Positions 16,220-25,740 of a DNA stretch of 64,000 nt are shown piece by piece. The position numbers were made by a program, and so were the translations under genes. The first letter of the stretch is position 1. Every line of letters starts with the position of its first letter. The stretch is taken from NCBI RefSeq assembly GCF_028912405.1, contig NZ_JAKELO010000002.1, positions 744,001 through 808,000 on the forward strand. The letters run 5' to 3'. This DNA comes from Methanogenium marinum (GTDB lineage Archaea > Halobacteriota > Methanomicrobia > Methanomicrobiales > Methanomicrobiaceae). Below the pieces are notes generated by a model, which had not been told where the DNA came from, did no database searches, and saw only the letters and a list, made by a program, of their open reading frames with translations.

Positions 16220-18055
16220 TCAGACTACCTTTCCCACTTCCTCTTTCAACAATTCAGATATAACTTTGCCGTCTGCCCGTCCGCGAAGTTCTTTCATCAC
16301 AACCCCCATCAGGGGCCCAACCGCACGCATGCCCTGTTCACGGACAAACGCTTCACGATCTGCAATAGCAGCGCAGATGGTTGCACGCACCTCTTCCCTG
16401 CTGACAGACGGTGCGACGGTGCTGATAGCAGCATCAATATCCACCCCTTCCGAGAGGGCACGGATAACCGGCGGGATGGCTTCCTTCGCAACCGTTCCTG
16501 TCTCCACGCGCACAAGAAGATCAGTGAGCGCTTCACCCGGCACTGCAGAAACATCAGCACCATCACGGGAGAGTTCCTTCAGGGTTCCCAAAATGGTGTG
16601 CGCTGCAAGAGAGGACTTCACACCCCGGCTGACAGCTTCCTCGAAGAGTCCACACAACCTGGAGTAGACCATCTGGCGGGCAAGGGATGCGTCCAGTCCC
16701 ATATCCCGCACATACCGGTCTGCCTTCTCCGTCAGGAGTTCCGGGAGCAGGAGAGCGTCATAATACGCATCTGTCACCACAACCGGCAACACATCCGTCT
16801 CCGGATACATCCGTGCAGCACCAGGGAGGGGCCGCATATATGCTGAACTGCCCTCCTCAAGCATCTTCCTGGTCTCCTCAGGCACACCTTCGCGGGCCAT
16901 CTCTGCACGCCGTTTGATCTGCTCAATCGCACAGGTGACCCGCTTCTTTGTGTCCGCGACAAGGATGACACAGTCATTTGGCCCTGCACCCACCGCTTCC
17001 TTCAGCGAGGCAACCTCATCTTCGGTGACGCCGTATGCAGGCAGTTCATCGGTGTGAAAGAGTCCTCCCACACCGCATTTCTTTGCATAGTCGGACATCT
17101 CACTTCCCAGACGTCGGCCGGGCTGAATCTCACAGCCGACAAGACCGTTGAATCCACGGAGACAGACTGCACGAATCACTTTTGCCCGCTTCAGGATGGA
17201 TGAACCCGTATCCTTAAAGAGAGCGGTCACATCATGAGATTCCTCATCCACCGAGGCACCCCGTGCAAGAAGTTCATCCCGGATGGCAACGAGACTCACC
17301 TGACGCTGCACCTCACGGCGGACCACTTCTTCAATGAGCCGGAGTTCCTGTACCCCTTTCAGTTCAACACGGGAACCCTCACGGATAGAGATATTCACAT
17401 CCTGCCGGATGGTGCCGATGCCACGTTTCACCTTCATCGTCGAACGCAGCAGCATCCCGATGTAGGCCGCAACATCATGCACCGCTTCCGGCGTATGCAT
17501 ATCAGGGGCGGTGGTAATTTCAGCCAGAGGAATACCCAGACGGTCAAGGGAGAACGAGTCACCCTCAATCCGCTGGGCTGCCTCCTCTTCAAGGCAGATG
17601 GATTCAATCCGCTCCCCTGTCGGAAGCGAACCGTTGAGTGCCACAAGACCGGTCCGCTGGAACCCACTCGTATTCGAGCCGTCGATGACCAGTTTGCGCA
17701 TCACATGCACCTGTTCGACCGGTGTCATGCCCATCATCTTTGCAATGGTCAGAGACAACGCCAGCGCCTCGGGGTTCAGGGGTGCGGGCGGTTCTTCGTC
17801 GTTTTCCACAAGGCAGGTGGTATCATACGCGTAGTAGGAGAACGGGCGCATGACCATCATCTCCTCACGGGCGGCCCGGTCAATTTCACCCATCTCGGAT
17901 ACCGTCGCCCTGAGATAGCGGAAGAACTCACCGGTGTGCTCTTCCACATCCCGCAGGACGGTCGGACAGTGGCAGAAGAGTTTCTCTGCCGTGTCGAGCT
18001 GCTGATGAATTTCAATGCCTGCCTTCAGGCCCAGTGCTGCATAATCAAAATCCAT
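16220..18055 (-). CDS. gatE: glutamyl-tRNA(Gln) amidotransferase subunit E
   Basis: A 611-residue tRNA-binding subunit of the archaeal GatDE complex, which converts Glu-tRNA(Gln) to Gln-tRNA(Gln) with ammonia from GatD. The N-terminus carries the GatB/E cradle signature (GLKAGIEIHQQLDT, then FRYLRATVSEMGEID). The middle has the AspRS-like insertion typical of GatE, and the C-terminal 120 residues are the YqeY-like helical tail ending LLKEEVGKVV. The start at 18055 (MDFDYAALG) follows GGAGGTG at good spacing. It overlaps the end of gatD by 11 bases. Full length. Confidence 0.96.
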   Translation of the reverse strand: MDFDYAALGLKAGIEIHQQLDTAEKLFCHCPTVLRDVEEHTGEFFRYLRATVSEMGEIDRAAREEMMVMRPFSYYAYDTTCLVENDEEPPAPLNPEALALSLTIAKMMGMTPVEQVHVMRKLVIDGSNTSGFQRTGLVALNGSLPTGERIESICLEEEAAQRIEGDSFSLDRLGIPLAEITTAPDMHTPEAVHDVAAYIGMLLRSTMKVKRGIGTIRQDVNISIREGSRVELKGVQELRLIEEVVRREVQRQVSLVAIRDELLARGASVDEESHDVTALFKDTGSSILKRAKVIRAVCLRGFNGLVGCEIQPGRRLGSEMSDYAKKCGVGGLFHTDELPAYGVTEDEVASLKEAVGAGPNDCVILVADTKKRVTCAIEQIKRRAEMAREGVPEETRKMLEEGSSAYMRPLPGAARMYPETDVLPVVVTDAYYDALLLPELLTEKADRYVRDMGLDASLARQMVYSRLCGLFEEAVSRGVKSSLAAHTILGTLKELSRDGADVSAVPGEALTDLLVRVETGTVAKEAIPPVIRALSEGVDIDAAISTVAPSVSREEVRATICAAIADREAFVREQGMRAVGPLMGVVMKELRGRADGKVISELLKEEVGKVV

Positions 18056-19277
18056 TGTATGAACACCTCCCAAACTCACCACGAAGAGGCGTTGCCATCA
18101 GGCGGGCCGCTTCTTCGGTATCTGTCGTCTGCCCGAGAACCCACATCAGTTTGACGTAGGCCACTTCAGGCAGCATATCCTCACCCTCTACAACACCTGC
18201 CGCGAGAAGGTCTCGCCCGGTGTCATAGACACGGTCACATACGCGGCCGTTGAGACACTGGGAGGTCATCACCACAACCGTCCCTGCATCCGTTAACGAA
18301 CGCAGCGCCTCAATCACCGGAACTGAGGTATGCCCCAGGCCGGTGCCGGAGACAACAAGGCCGCGGTATCCATCAAACGCATGAATCACGTCCGGGTTCA
18401 TACCGGGATAGAACGTGACAAGCCCGACCTTCTCCTCGAGACGGGCGGAAAGCACCGGCTCGGTGTCCGGCCGCCTGCGCACCGCATCCTTTGAGAGCGT
18501 CACATCAAGGGACGGATAGGCAACCGACCCCACCGGCGCCATACCAATACTCTGGAAGGCGTCACGCCGCGAGGTGTGCATCTTACGTACCCGCGTTCCC
18601 CGGTGGATGGCACAGGTGTCGTCATTGGTGGACGAATGCATGACGACTGTCACCTCACCAAGGTCTGAGGTTGCCGCAGCAGCACTCGCAAGGCCGTTCA
18701 TCACATTGTCACTGGACGGCCGGTCAGCAGACCGCTGGGACCCGACAAAGACCACCGGCACCGGTGTGTCGAGCATAAAGGAGACTGCGGCAGCGGAGTA
18801 GGCCAGTGTATCAGTCCCGTGGGTCACCATGACTCCTTCGGCACCGTTTTTAATCTCGTTGCAGATGCTTGTTGCAAGGGTCTGCCAGATAGCAGGCGTC
18901 ATATTCTCTGAGAGAATCGTTGCGAGCACCTCTGAGCGGAACTGAGCGATATCCGCAAGACCGGGAATCGCACGCATGATGTCATCGGCCGTAAACTGAC
19001 TTGTCACCGCACCTGTCCGGTAATCCACGCGGCTCGCAATCGTTCCCCCGGTGGAGATGATTGAAAGCTGTGGGAGGGTGGTGTCCTGTTCAACGACCAT
19101 TCCCACTCCCTCTGTTATCTCTGCCGGTGCGACCACGGTCAGGCATGTTGGGTCAACACCGATATTGTATCCACTGATCAGTTTAATGACCGCCATTCCG
19201 TCGCGGTCAGTAATGTATGTACCTGCAAGGTCTGTACCTGCATATCTGCAGACAACCTGCGTTCCCGATTCCATCAT
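18045..19277 (-). CDS. gatD: glutamyl-tRNA(Gln) amidotransferase subunit D
   Basis: A 410-residue asparaginase-like glutaminase that supplies ammonia to GatE. Residues 1-65 form the small N-terminal beta-barrel peculiar to GatD. The asparaginase domain follows with ISTGGTIASR (catalytic Thr about 76-79) and THGTDTL (152-158), both needed for the covalent acyl intermediate, and a conserved Lys in RVRKMHTSRRDAF. Length and motifs are those of the archaeal enzyme. Its start overlaps the end of argH by 4 bases and its end overlaps gatE, giving an argH-gatD-gatE transcript. Confidence 0.97.
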   Translation of the reverse strand: MMESGTQVVCRYAGTDLAGTYITDRDGMAVIKLISGYNIGVDPTCLTVVAPAEITEGVGMVVEQDTTLPQLSIISTGGTIASRVDYRTGAVTSQFTADDIMRAIPGLADIAQFRSEVLATILSENMTPAIWQTLATSICNEIKNGAEGVMVTHGTDTLAYSAAAVSFMLDTPVPVVFVGSQRSADRPSSDNVMNGLASAAAATSDLGEVTVVMHSSTNDDTCAIHRGTRVRKMHTSRRDAFQSIGMAPVGSVAYPSLDVTLSKDAVRRRPDTEPVLSARLEEKVGLVTFYPGMNPDVIHAFDGYRGLVVSGTGLGHTSVPVIEALRSLTDAGTVVVMTSQCLNGRVCDRVYDTGRDLLAAGVVEGEDMLPEVAYVKLMWVLGQTTDTEEAARLMATPLRGEFGRCSYNGF

Positions 19278-20758
19278 ATTTTATCAACCAGTTTCCGTGC
19301 TTCCCGGATCATTGTATCTTCTGCATCCTGCAGACGTTTCTGTTCTGAACGGACCCATATCCGGTCCTCTTCGAGGGCGAGGTTCCGCATTGTGATTGCT
19401 CCTGCCACCGTCTCCGGTGCCGGACCGCCGGGTGCACTGCGCATCCGCACACTGACATCCACATCCAGCGCCTCTTTTATTCGCTCCTCAGTAAGGCCAC
19501 GCTCCACAAGGGAGATGCCGGAGAGTTCCTGTGCTGCTGCTTCAAGAACGATAAGATCAATGACACCGCTCCTGATAGCACGGCCGATAATATTGTGAGC
19601 CTCCCTGAACGGCAGACCAAATTCCCGTACGAGTACATCCGCAAGCTCGGTGGCCGTTGAAAAGCCCCGGCCTGCCTCTTCACGCATCCGGTCTGTATTG
19701 AAGGTGGCAGTGCTGATGATACCACAGGCGATACCGACACAGGCACCGGACTCAGACACTGCCCGCCAGAGGGAGGGAGTCACGTCCTGCAGGTCACGGT
19801 TATAGCTCATCGGAAGTCCCTTCACCGCTGTGAACGCTGCCGTGAAGGCTCCCGCCACAACACCGCTTTTGCCCCGCATGATCTCTGCAGTGTCCGGGTT
19901 CTTCTTCTGTGGCATAATCGAACTGGTTGAGCAGTATGCATCGTCCAGTGTGACAAACCGCACAAAGGAGGAACTCCAGAGCACAATCTCCTCTGCCATC
20001 CGGGAGAGGGTGGACATGAGAATCGTACATGCGGAAGCTGTCTCAATCACAAAGTCGCGGGCAGATACCGCATCCATCGTATTGAGCATGAGGTCAGTAA
20101 ACCCAAGGAGTTCCGCTGTCATCTCACGGTCAATCGGGTAGCCGGTGGAGGCAAACGCCGCCGCACCGAGAGGGGACCGGTTCACCCTGATATAGGCATC
20201 AACCAGACGCTCAAAGTCGCGGGAGAGTGCCTGTTCATAGGCCATAAGGTAATGCCCGAGTGTCGTGGGCTGGGCATGCTGGAGATGGGTAAATCCCGGC
20301 ATCACCGTCTCCGTGTGATTTGCCGCCTGCTCCAGAAGTGCGGCACGGAGATTTGCTAACCCCTCCAGATGTGAGAGCAGTTCTTCACGCAGACGGATAC
20401 GGATGCAGGTTGCCACCTCGTCATTCCGGGACCGCCCCATGTGAAGCCGTCCGCCCTTATCCATCCCTGACGCAGCGATAAGACATGCTTCAATTCCGGC
20501 GTGCACATCTTCGTACTCGTCATCAAAGACCGTCTCCGGGACACCGTTTTCATACATTCCAAGCAGTGCGGCCATGACCGCTGATGATGCTTCCCGTTCG
20601 ATGATCCCCTGACGGTCCAGCATCAGGAGATGGGCTACATCCACCCTGATATCAGCATCAGCAATCCACCGATCTGCATCCATTGACGAGAGGAAGGCAG
20701 CCACTTCAGCGGGCCGTCCGCCCGTAAGCCGCCCCCTCCTCACCGGATCGCTCGACAT
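19274..20758 (-). CDS. argH: argininosuccinate lyase
   Basis: A 494-residue enzyme of the fumarase/aspartase superfamily that splits argininosuccinate into arginine and fumarate, the last step of arginine synthesis. Visible motifs are HMGRSRNDEVATCIRI, TVMPGFTHLQHAQPTTLGHY (the catalytic His region) and the superfamily signature SSIMPQKKNPD in the mobile loop. It starts at 20758 and is the first gene of the argH-gatD-gatE operon. The fumarate it releases could feed the fumarase encoded 5 kb away. Confidence 0.97.
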   Translation of the reverse strand: MSSDPVRRGRLTGGRPAEVAAFLSSMDADRWIADADIRVDVAHLLMLDRQGIIEREASSAVMAALLGMYENGVPETVFDDEYEDVHAGIEACLIAASGMDKGGRLHMGRSRNDEVATCIRIRLREELLSHLEGLANLRAALLEQAANHTETVMPGFTHLQHAQPTTLGHYLMAYEQALSRDFERLVDAYIRVNRSPLGAAAFASTGYPIDREMTAELLGFTDLMLNTMDAVSARDFVIETASACTILMSTLSRMAEEIVLWSSSFVRFVTLDDAYCSTSSIMPQKKNPDTAEIMRGKSGVVAGAFTAAFTAVKGLPMSYNRDLQDVTPSLWRAVSESGACVGIACGIISTATFNTDRMREEAGRGFSTATELADVLVREFGLPFREAHNIIGRAIRSGVIDLIVLEAAAQELSGISLVERGLTEERIKEALDVDVSVRMRSAPGGPAPETVAGAITMRNLALEEDRIWVRSEQKRLQDAEDTMIREARKLVDKI

Positions 20759-20857
20759 ATTTCAGTTTACTCCTGCCTAATGTATACGAAACGAAAAATG
20801 TTAAAGCAATGCATTTTCGGGAAATGTGCCCCCACCAGATAAACAACAACCCAAATA

Positions 20858-20892
20858 ATGTCTAATTTGTAGCACAATTAGACATATATGTC
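20858..20892. promoter_or_regulatory. operator-like palindromes before the ABC importer operon
   Basis: Two adjoining dyads. ATGTCTAATT (20858-20867) and AATTAGACAT (20876-20885) are perfect 10-base arms around 8 bases. Overlapping them is the 12-base perfect palindrome GACATATATGTC (20881-20892). A TATA-like AATATATTTA follows at about 20913-20922. Dyads just upstream of TATA are typical binding sites of archaeal regulators. Cognate factor unknown. Confidence 0.6.
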
Positions 20893-20974
20893 CAGATTAT
20901 TGACGAGAATGGAATATATTTAATAATTGGTAAAAAAACATCATATGTTCAATCATACATTAGGAGAACATACT

Positions 20975-21973
20975 ATGAAATCAAAAGGACTCTTCATCCT
21001 GGCAATTTGTGCCATTGCAGCAGTACTGCTTGTGGCGGGCTGCACTGACACTGGCACTACAGAAACTGAGAAAGATACCCTCTCCTTCGGCTACCAGCCG
21101 TCAACCCACCAGATTGCATACATGATTGCAAAGGAGAAGGGATGGTGGACAGAGGATCTCGCATCATTCGGTATAACCTCTATTGAAGACCACAAATTCC
21201 CAACCGGCGCACCTGAGATGCAGTCCATGCTCTCAGGCGACATCGATGTCGCATATGTGGGCGCAGCACCTGTTATTTCAGCGCTTGCAACCGGCCTTGA
21301 CGCAAAAATCGTCGCTGCCGTGCAGGTGAACGGATCTGATCTTGTTATCCGGCCCGAATTCACCTACACCAGCCCAGAAGACATGAAAGGGCTCACCATC
21401 GCCACATTCCCACCGGGCACCATTCAGGATACCCTCCTGCGTGACTGGCTCCAGACAAACGGCATTAACCCCGACACCGACGTAGACATCCGCCCAATGG
21501 GCCCGGGTGACGCAACCGTTGCCATCTCAGAAGGTGCAGTTGACGCAGTATTCCTGCCGCACCCCGCCCCTGCCACCATCGTCGCTGAAGGAAACGGATA
21601 TATTGCTGTCCACTCCGGTGAGATGGAAGCCAACCATGCATGCTGTGTTCTCGTTGTCTCAGGCGACCTCATCCGCAACCACCCGGACATGGTGGAGCAG
21701 ATTATAAAGACCCACATCAAAGCGACGGATTATGCCATCGCAAACCAGGACGAGGCAGCACAGATATACTACGACATGAACAAGGTTGACATAGCAGTCA
21801 TCCAGGATTCGTTTGCCACATGGGACGGACGCTGGATAACAGACCCATCCACCATCATCACATCTGTTGTTGATTACACCACAGTTCAGGCAGATCTTGG
21901 CTACATCGACCACCCGCTCACCGAAGATGAAATCTTTGACCTGTCCTTCTACCAGAAGGTAACAGGAGCCTAA
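20975..21973 (+). CDS. ABC transporter substrate-binding lipoprotein, NitT/TauT type
   Basis: A 332-residue periplasmic-type binding protein. Residues 1-22 are a lipoprotein signal with LLVAGC lipobox, so the Cys anchors it outside the cell. The mature domain has the SsuA/ThiY/NitT fold: GYQPSTHQIAYMIAKEKGWW, then AYVGAAPVISALATGLDAKIVAAV, and a second lobe from GLTIATFPPGT on. Family members bind taurine, alkanesulfonates, nitrate, bicarbonate or thiamine precursors, and the ligand is not clear here. The start at 20975 follows TAGGAGAA. The permease and ATPase genes follow. Confidence 0.9.
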   Translation: MKSKGLFILAICAIAAVLLVAGCTDTGTTETEKDTLSFGYQPSTHQIAYMIAKEKGWWTEDLASFGITSIEDHKFPTGAPEMQSMLSGDIDVAYVGAAPVISALATGLDAKIVAAVQVNGSDLVIRPEFTYTSPEDMKGLTIATFPPGTIQDTLLRDWLQTNGINPDTDVDIRPMGPGDATVAISEGAVDAVFLPHPAPATIVAEGNGYIAVHSGEMEANHACCVLVVSGDLIRNHPDMVEQIIKTHIKATDYAIANQDEAAQIYYDMNKVDIAVIQDSFATWDGRWITDPSTIITSVVDYTTVQADLGYIDHPLTEDEIFDLSFYQKVTGA

Positions 21974-22054
21974 CCTTTTTTTTCCCTGCCTGCACAATTC
22001 ATGAGAACAGACCGGGAGATCTATTACCCGGCACGCACCGTGGAGAACTCACCA

Positions 22055-22852
22055 ATGCGTACAACAAAAAGAAACACCTACCGAAACATCCTGATCCCGC
22101 TCGCCTCAGTTGCGGCGGTCATCATCATATGGCAGATTGTTGCCGTCTACGTAGTCGGAAACACGTTTAAACTGCCCAGTTTCACCGAAGTTGTTGCCGC
22201 TTTTATGACCGACATGTTCGGTTCGCGGGGCACCCTCCCTGAAGACATTGCGGTGAGTCTGTATCACTTTGCAATCGGCATGGCAGCGTCACTCATCATC
22301 GGCATTCCGACAGGAATCTGCATGGGATGGTTCCGTGACCTCGACATCGCACTGAACCCGATTGTCGAAATAATCCGTCCCATACCACCCCTGGCGTGGA
22401 TCCCGTTTGCCATCATCTGGTTTGGCCTCACGCATGCCGCCGCAGGATTCATCATCTTTATCGGTGCTGTCTTCCCCATCATCATCAATACCTACACCGG
22501 ATTTCGCAATGTGCCGAAGGTATTCATTGAAGCAGGGAAGGTGCTCGGGTGCACGAAGAATACCTCTCTTATCAGAAAGATTGGATTCCCCTCAGCAATC
22601 CCCGAGATCACCGCAGGCATCCGTGTCTCTATGGGTATCGGATGGATGTGTCTTGTAGGAGCTGAAATATTCGGAGCAGGCACCGGCAAATACGGACTGG
22701 GAAAGAACCTCTGGACCTATTACAACCTGCACCAGATGGACAGCGTTGTTGTCTATATGCTGGTCTTAGGCGTCATCGGCATTATAATTGACATCCTCTT
22801 CCGGCATTATGTGAACAAACAGACTGTCCGCTGGCAGAACAATATGGAGTGA
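22055..22852 (+). CDS. ABC transporter permease, NitT/TauT type
   Basis: A 265-residue inner-membrane permease with about six helices. The EAA loop that contacts the ATPase is visible as FIEAGKVLGCTKNTSLIRKIGFP (about residues 168-190), the usual position in the SsuC/TauC family. Residues 85-130 hold IGIPTGICMGWF and IIRPIPPLAWIPFAIIWFG, also family hallmarks. ATG 22055, preceded by GGAGAACT, is preferred to ATG 22001, which has no ribosome-binding site. It works with the flanking binding protein and ATPase. Confidence 0.9.
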   Translation: MRTTKRNTYRNILIPLASVAAVIIIWQIVAVYVVGNTFKLPSFTEVVAAFMTDMFGSRGTLPEDIAVSLYHFAIGMAASLIIGIPTGICMGWFRDLDIALNPIVEIIRPIPPLAWIPFAIIWFGLTHAAAGFIIFIGAVFPIIINTYTGFRNVPKVFIEAGKVLGCTKNTSLIRKIGFPSAIPEITAGIRVSMGIGWMCLVGAEIFGAGTGKYGLGKNLWTYYNLHQMDSVVVYMLVLGVIGIIIDILFRHYVNKQTVRWQNNME

Positions 22853-22862
22853 CACATACCAC

Positions 22863-23624
22863 ATGTCAGTTGTATCAGTTCAGCATGTAACGAAGCTCTT
22901 TGCACGCGATGAAGGAGAACCTACCATCGCCCTCAAAGACGTGAACCTGGAGATCGAAGAGAAGCAGTTCATCTGTATCGTCGGTGCATCCGGGTGCGGA
23001 AAGACGACCCTGTTACGTATCATTGCAGGGCTTGAGACCACCACAGAGGGTGCCATCCTCCTCGACGGAGTGCCTGTTGAAGGGACGGATACCGATCGCG
23101 GCATGGTATTTCAGGAATATTCCCTCTTCCCATGGAAGAGCGTCATCGACAACATCGCATTCAGCCTGGAGATGCAGGGCATCCCAAAGGCAGAACGCCG
23201 ACAGATGGCGGAGAAATACCTGAAAATCATCCATCTCGAACAGTTCAGAGATGCCTATCCGCACGAACTCTCAGGGGGTATGCGCCAGCGTGTCGCCATT
23301 GCACGGGCACTTGCAAATGATCCGAAGGTTCTGTTGATGGACGAACCCTTCGGCGCACTGGACGCACAGACAAGAAATGTGATGCAGCGCGAACTCCTGG
23401 AGATCTGGGCAGAGACTCAGAAAACCATCATATTTGTGACGCACAGCGTGGACGAAGCCGTGTTTCTTGCGGATAAAATCGTTATTTTGAGTCCACGGCC
23501 CGGTAAAATTGAAGAGGTCATATCCGTTGATCTCCCCCGCATGCGTGACCGTACCGCACCAAAATTTGCAGAGTTTCGTAAACACATCCTGGAATCGATG
23601 GAAAAGAGCGCAATCATTCGGTAA
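22863..23624 (+). CDS. ABC transporter ATP-binding protein, NitT/TauT type
   Basis: A 253-residue ATPase that drives the importer. It carries Walker A GASGCGKTT (about residues 42-50), the Q-loop FQEYSLFPW, signature LSGGMRQR, Walker B VLLMDEPFGALD and the switch His in FVTHSVDEA. These match the SsuB/TauB group. It starts 10 bases after the permease stop and ends the operon. The next gene, rpl10e, has its own TATA-rich upstream region. Confidence 0.95.
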   Translation: MSVVSVQHVTKLFARDEGEPTIALKDVNLEIEEKQFICIVGASGCGKTTLLRIIAGLETTTEGAILLDGVPVEGTDTDRGMVFQEYSLFPWKSVIDNIAFSLEMQGIPKAERRQMAEKYLKIIHLEQFRDAYPHELSGGMRQRVAIARALANDPKVLLMDEPFGALDAQTRNVMQRELLEIWAETQKTIIFVTHSVDEAVFLADKIVILSPRPGKIEEVISVDLPRMRDRTAPKFAEFRKHILESMEKSAIIR

Positions 23625-23685
23625 GGTATATATGGATATATTTCCATTTTTTATAGCGCATTTATTCATAGAGGAGATATAAGCA

Positions 23686-24192
23686 ATGGTCCGAAAACCA
23701 GCAGTAATGTACAGATCGGTTAAAAAGAGGGCATACACTCGCCGAAAATATATGGGCGGTGTCCCCGGGAGCAAAGTTGTGCAGTACGATATGGGCAATC
23801 TGCAGGCCGATTTCCCGGTTGCTGTCTCAATTACCGTCGATGAGAAATGTCAGATTCGCCATACCGCAATGGAAGCAGCCCGTATTAATATTAACAGGAA
23901 GCTTGTCAAGGATATTGGCAGAATGAATTTTCACCTCAAACTGCGCACCTACCCGCACCACATTCTCCGTGAGAACAAGCAGGCAACCGGTGCCGGTGCT
24001 GACCGTGTCTCACAGGGTATGAGATCGGCATTCGGTAAGCCAGTGGGCAGTGCAGCACGTGTTGAAGTAAACCAGAAGATCTTCACCTGTTACACCACAG
24101 AGGCAAACGCTGATAAGGTGAAGGAGATCATGAAGCACGGTATCTACAAGCTTCCGTCTCCTGGTAGAATCATCGTTGAAAAGCAGAACTAA
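23686..24192 (+). CDS. rpl10e: 50S ribosomal protein L10e (uL16)
   Basis: A 168-residue large-subunit protein, the archaeal/eukaryal form of uL16, which lies near the peptidyl-transferase centre and the A-site tRNA. Recognised from [20 protein letters not shown] at the N-terminus and the [19 protein letters not shown] loop that reaches toward the active site. Full length. GAGGAGAT lies at proper spacing before ATG 23686, and TATA-like TATATGGATATAT lies near 23628. It is a single-gene unit followed by a hairpin terminator. Confidence 0.97.
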   Translation: MVRKPAVMYRSVKKRAYTRRKYMGGVPGSKVVQYDMGNLQADFPVAVSITVDEKCQIRHTAMEAARININRKLVKDIGRMNFHLKLRTYPHHILRENKQATGAGADRVSQGMRSAFGKPVGSAARVEVNQKIFTCYTTEANADKVKEIMKHGIYKLPSPGRIIVEKQN

Positions 24193-24204
24193 TCTGCCGA
24201 ATAT

Positions 24205-24231
24205 TACCCCATAGGGGGTATATACTTTTTT
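24205..24231 (+). terminator. hairpin plus T-tract after rpl10e
   Basis: TACCCC (24205-24210) pairs with GGGGTA (24215-24220) around four bases. A run of six T follows at 24226-24231, 13 bases after the rpl10e stop. Confidence 0.55.
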
Positions 24232-24281
24232 CAATTATCACCGTTCACATCTCAACAGATATACAGAATGGGGAAATATTT

Positions 24282-25124
24282 ATGCCCGAATTAACAGATC
24301 ATGAGAGACTGCGCACTGCTGTCCATGAGGCAACCACCGCTGCACTGAGAGAGGCAGAGATTCACCTCCCGGACGATGTGAAAGCAGCACTTCGTGCAGC
24401 ATATGCCGCAGAAGACAACCCGGTTGCAAGAAGTGAACTGGAAGCCATTTTTGAAAATATCAAAACCGCAGAGGAACGGAATGTCCCGATATGCCAGGAC
24501 ACCGGCGTCCCTGTCATCTATATCACCATCCCGCCGGACGTCCCGTTCACTGACGCTATCACCGAAGGCGTGCAGGACGGCGTACGGCAGGCAACAACAG
24601 AGATTCCCCTCCGCCCCAACGTTGTCTCCCCGTTCACACGGGAGAATACCGGCGACAACTGCGGCATGGGAATGCCTGCAGTGCATATCACACCGGGGGA
24701 GACATTCACCCTCACCGTGCTCCCAAAAGGTGCCGGTTCAGAGAATGTTTCTGCCCTGAAGATGTTTCTGCCATCCGAGACGGGAAAAATAGCGCAGTTC
24801 ATCACCGAGATGGTTCTCCATGCCGGGGGAAAACCATGCCCACCCGTTATCCTGGGGATAGGCATCGGCTCCACCGCAGACGGGGCTACAGCGCTTGCAA
24901 AAGAAGCACTCCTCCGCCCCCTTGGCGAGATGAACATACTTGAACAGGAAATATATGATGCCGTAAACGCCCTTGGCATCGGCCCAATGGGTCTGGGAGG
25001 AAAGACCACCTGCCTTGGCGTCCGGATACGTGAGGGAGGGTGTCATACCGCGTCCCTCCCTGTCGCACTCAATGTTCAGTGCTGGGCCGCACGGCGTGCC
25101 ACGGTTGAGGTGAACTATCCATGA
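24282..25124 (+). CDS. class I fumarate hydratase, alpha subunit
   Basis: A 280-residue subunit of the Fe-S (class I, two-subunit) fumarase that interconverts fumarate and malate. Cys71 in CQDTG and Cys127 in TGDNCGMGMP are likely 4Fe-4S ligands, with a third among the later cysteines (HAGGKPCPP or GGKTTCLG). Length matches the archaeal alpha subunit. It overlaps the beta-subunit gene by 4 bases and heads the TCA cluster. In methanogens with the reductive incomplete cycle this step makes fumarate from malate. The enzyme is oxygen-sensitive by family. Confidence 0.94.
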   Translation: MPELTDHERLRTAVHEATTAALREAEIHLPDDVKAALRAAYAAEDNPVARSELEAIFENIKTAEERNVPICQDTGVPVIYITIPPDVPFTDAITEGVQDGVRQATTEIPLRPNVVSPFTRENTGDNCGMGMPAVHITPGETFTLTVLPKGAGSENVSALKMFLPSETGKIAQFITEMVLHAGGKPCPPVILGIGIGSTADGATALAKEALLRPLGEMNILEQEIYDAVNALGIGPMGLGGKTTCLGVRIREGGCHTASLPVALNVQCWAARRATVEVNYP

Positions 25125-25657
25125 AAAACCTCTCCACACCCCTGGGAGACGAAGTTCTCACACTCAAAGCAGGCGAACGGGTCACCCTCTCAGGGATGAT
25201 TTATACCGCCCGCGATGAAGCCCACCTGCGCATGCAGGAGGAGGGCATTCCCTTTGACCCAAAAGGGGCGGTTGTCTACCACTGCGGACCGGTGGTAAAG
25301 GACAATAAAATCATTGCTGCCGGCCCCACAACCAGTGCACGAATGAACGAACTCTCCGGGTTCCTCTTTGATGCAGGCGTGCGGGCACTCATCGGCAAAG
25401 GCGGCATGGGCGATATCGTACGGGAAGAACTGCGGGGCAGAGGCGTGTATCTTGCCTTCACCGGCGGATGTGCAGCTTTGGCGGCATCACGGATGACCCT
25501 GAAAGGCGTATTTTTCGAAGATTTGGGAATGCCGGAAGCCGTCTGGGCCATAGAATGCAGAGAACTCCCCCTGACCGTAGCAATCGATGCAGAAGGAAAT
25601 GACCTCTTCCGTGACGTCCGTATGCGCTCAGATAAAATATTTCATAAAATATTCTGA
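25121..25657 (+). CDS. class I fumarate hydratase, beta subunit
   Basis: A 178-residue partner of the alpha subunit that completes the active site. Recognised by the swivelling beta-domain motifs YHCGPVVKDNKIIAAGPTTS, and by GGMGDIVRE and FTGGCAALAASRM. Start ATG overlaps the alpha stop (ATGA). An 83-bp gap follows before korD, and it contains the AT-rich AATATATAAAC (25718-25728), which may be a weak internal promoter. Confidence 0.94.
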   Translation: MKNLSTPLGDEVLTLKAGERVTLSGMIYTARDEAHLRMQEEGIPFDPKGAVVYHCGPVVKDNKIIAAGPTTSARMNELSGFLFDAGVRALIGKGGMGDIVREELRGRGVYLAFTGGCAALAASRMTLKGVFFEDLGMPEAVWAIECRELPLTVAIDAEGNDLFRDVRMRSDKIFHKIF

Positions 25658-25740
25658 TTTCTCCTCTTTTTAGACCATCAGATGCGACTGTCGATACCTT
25701 TAGTAAAGTATTGGAACAATATATAAACAGGACGTGCCGG

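Noticed and set aside
16208-16846. 212-codon plus-strand ORF
   Set aside because: Antisense shadow of gatE.
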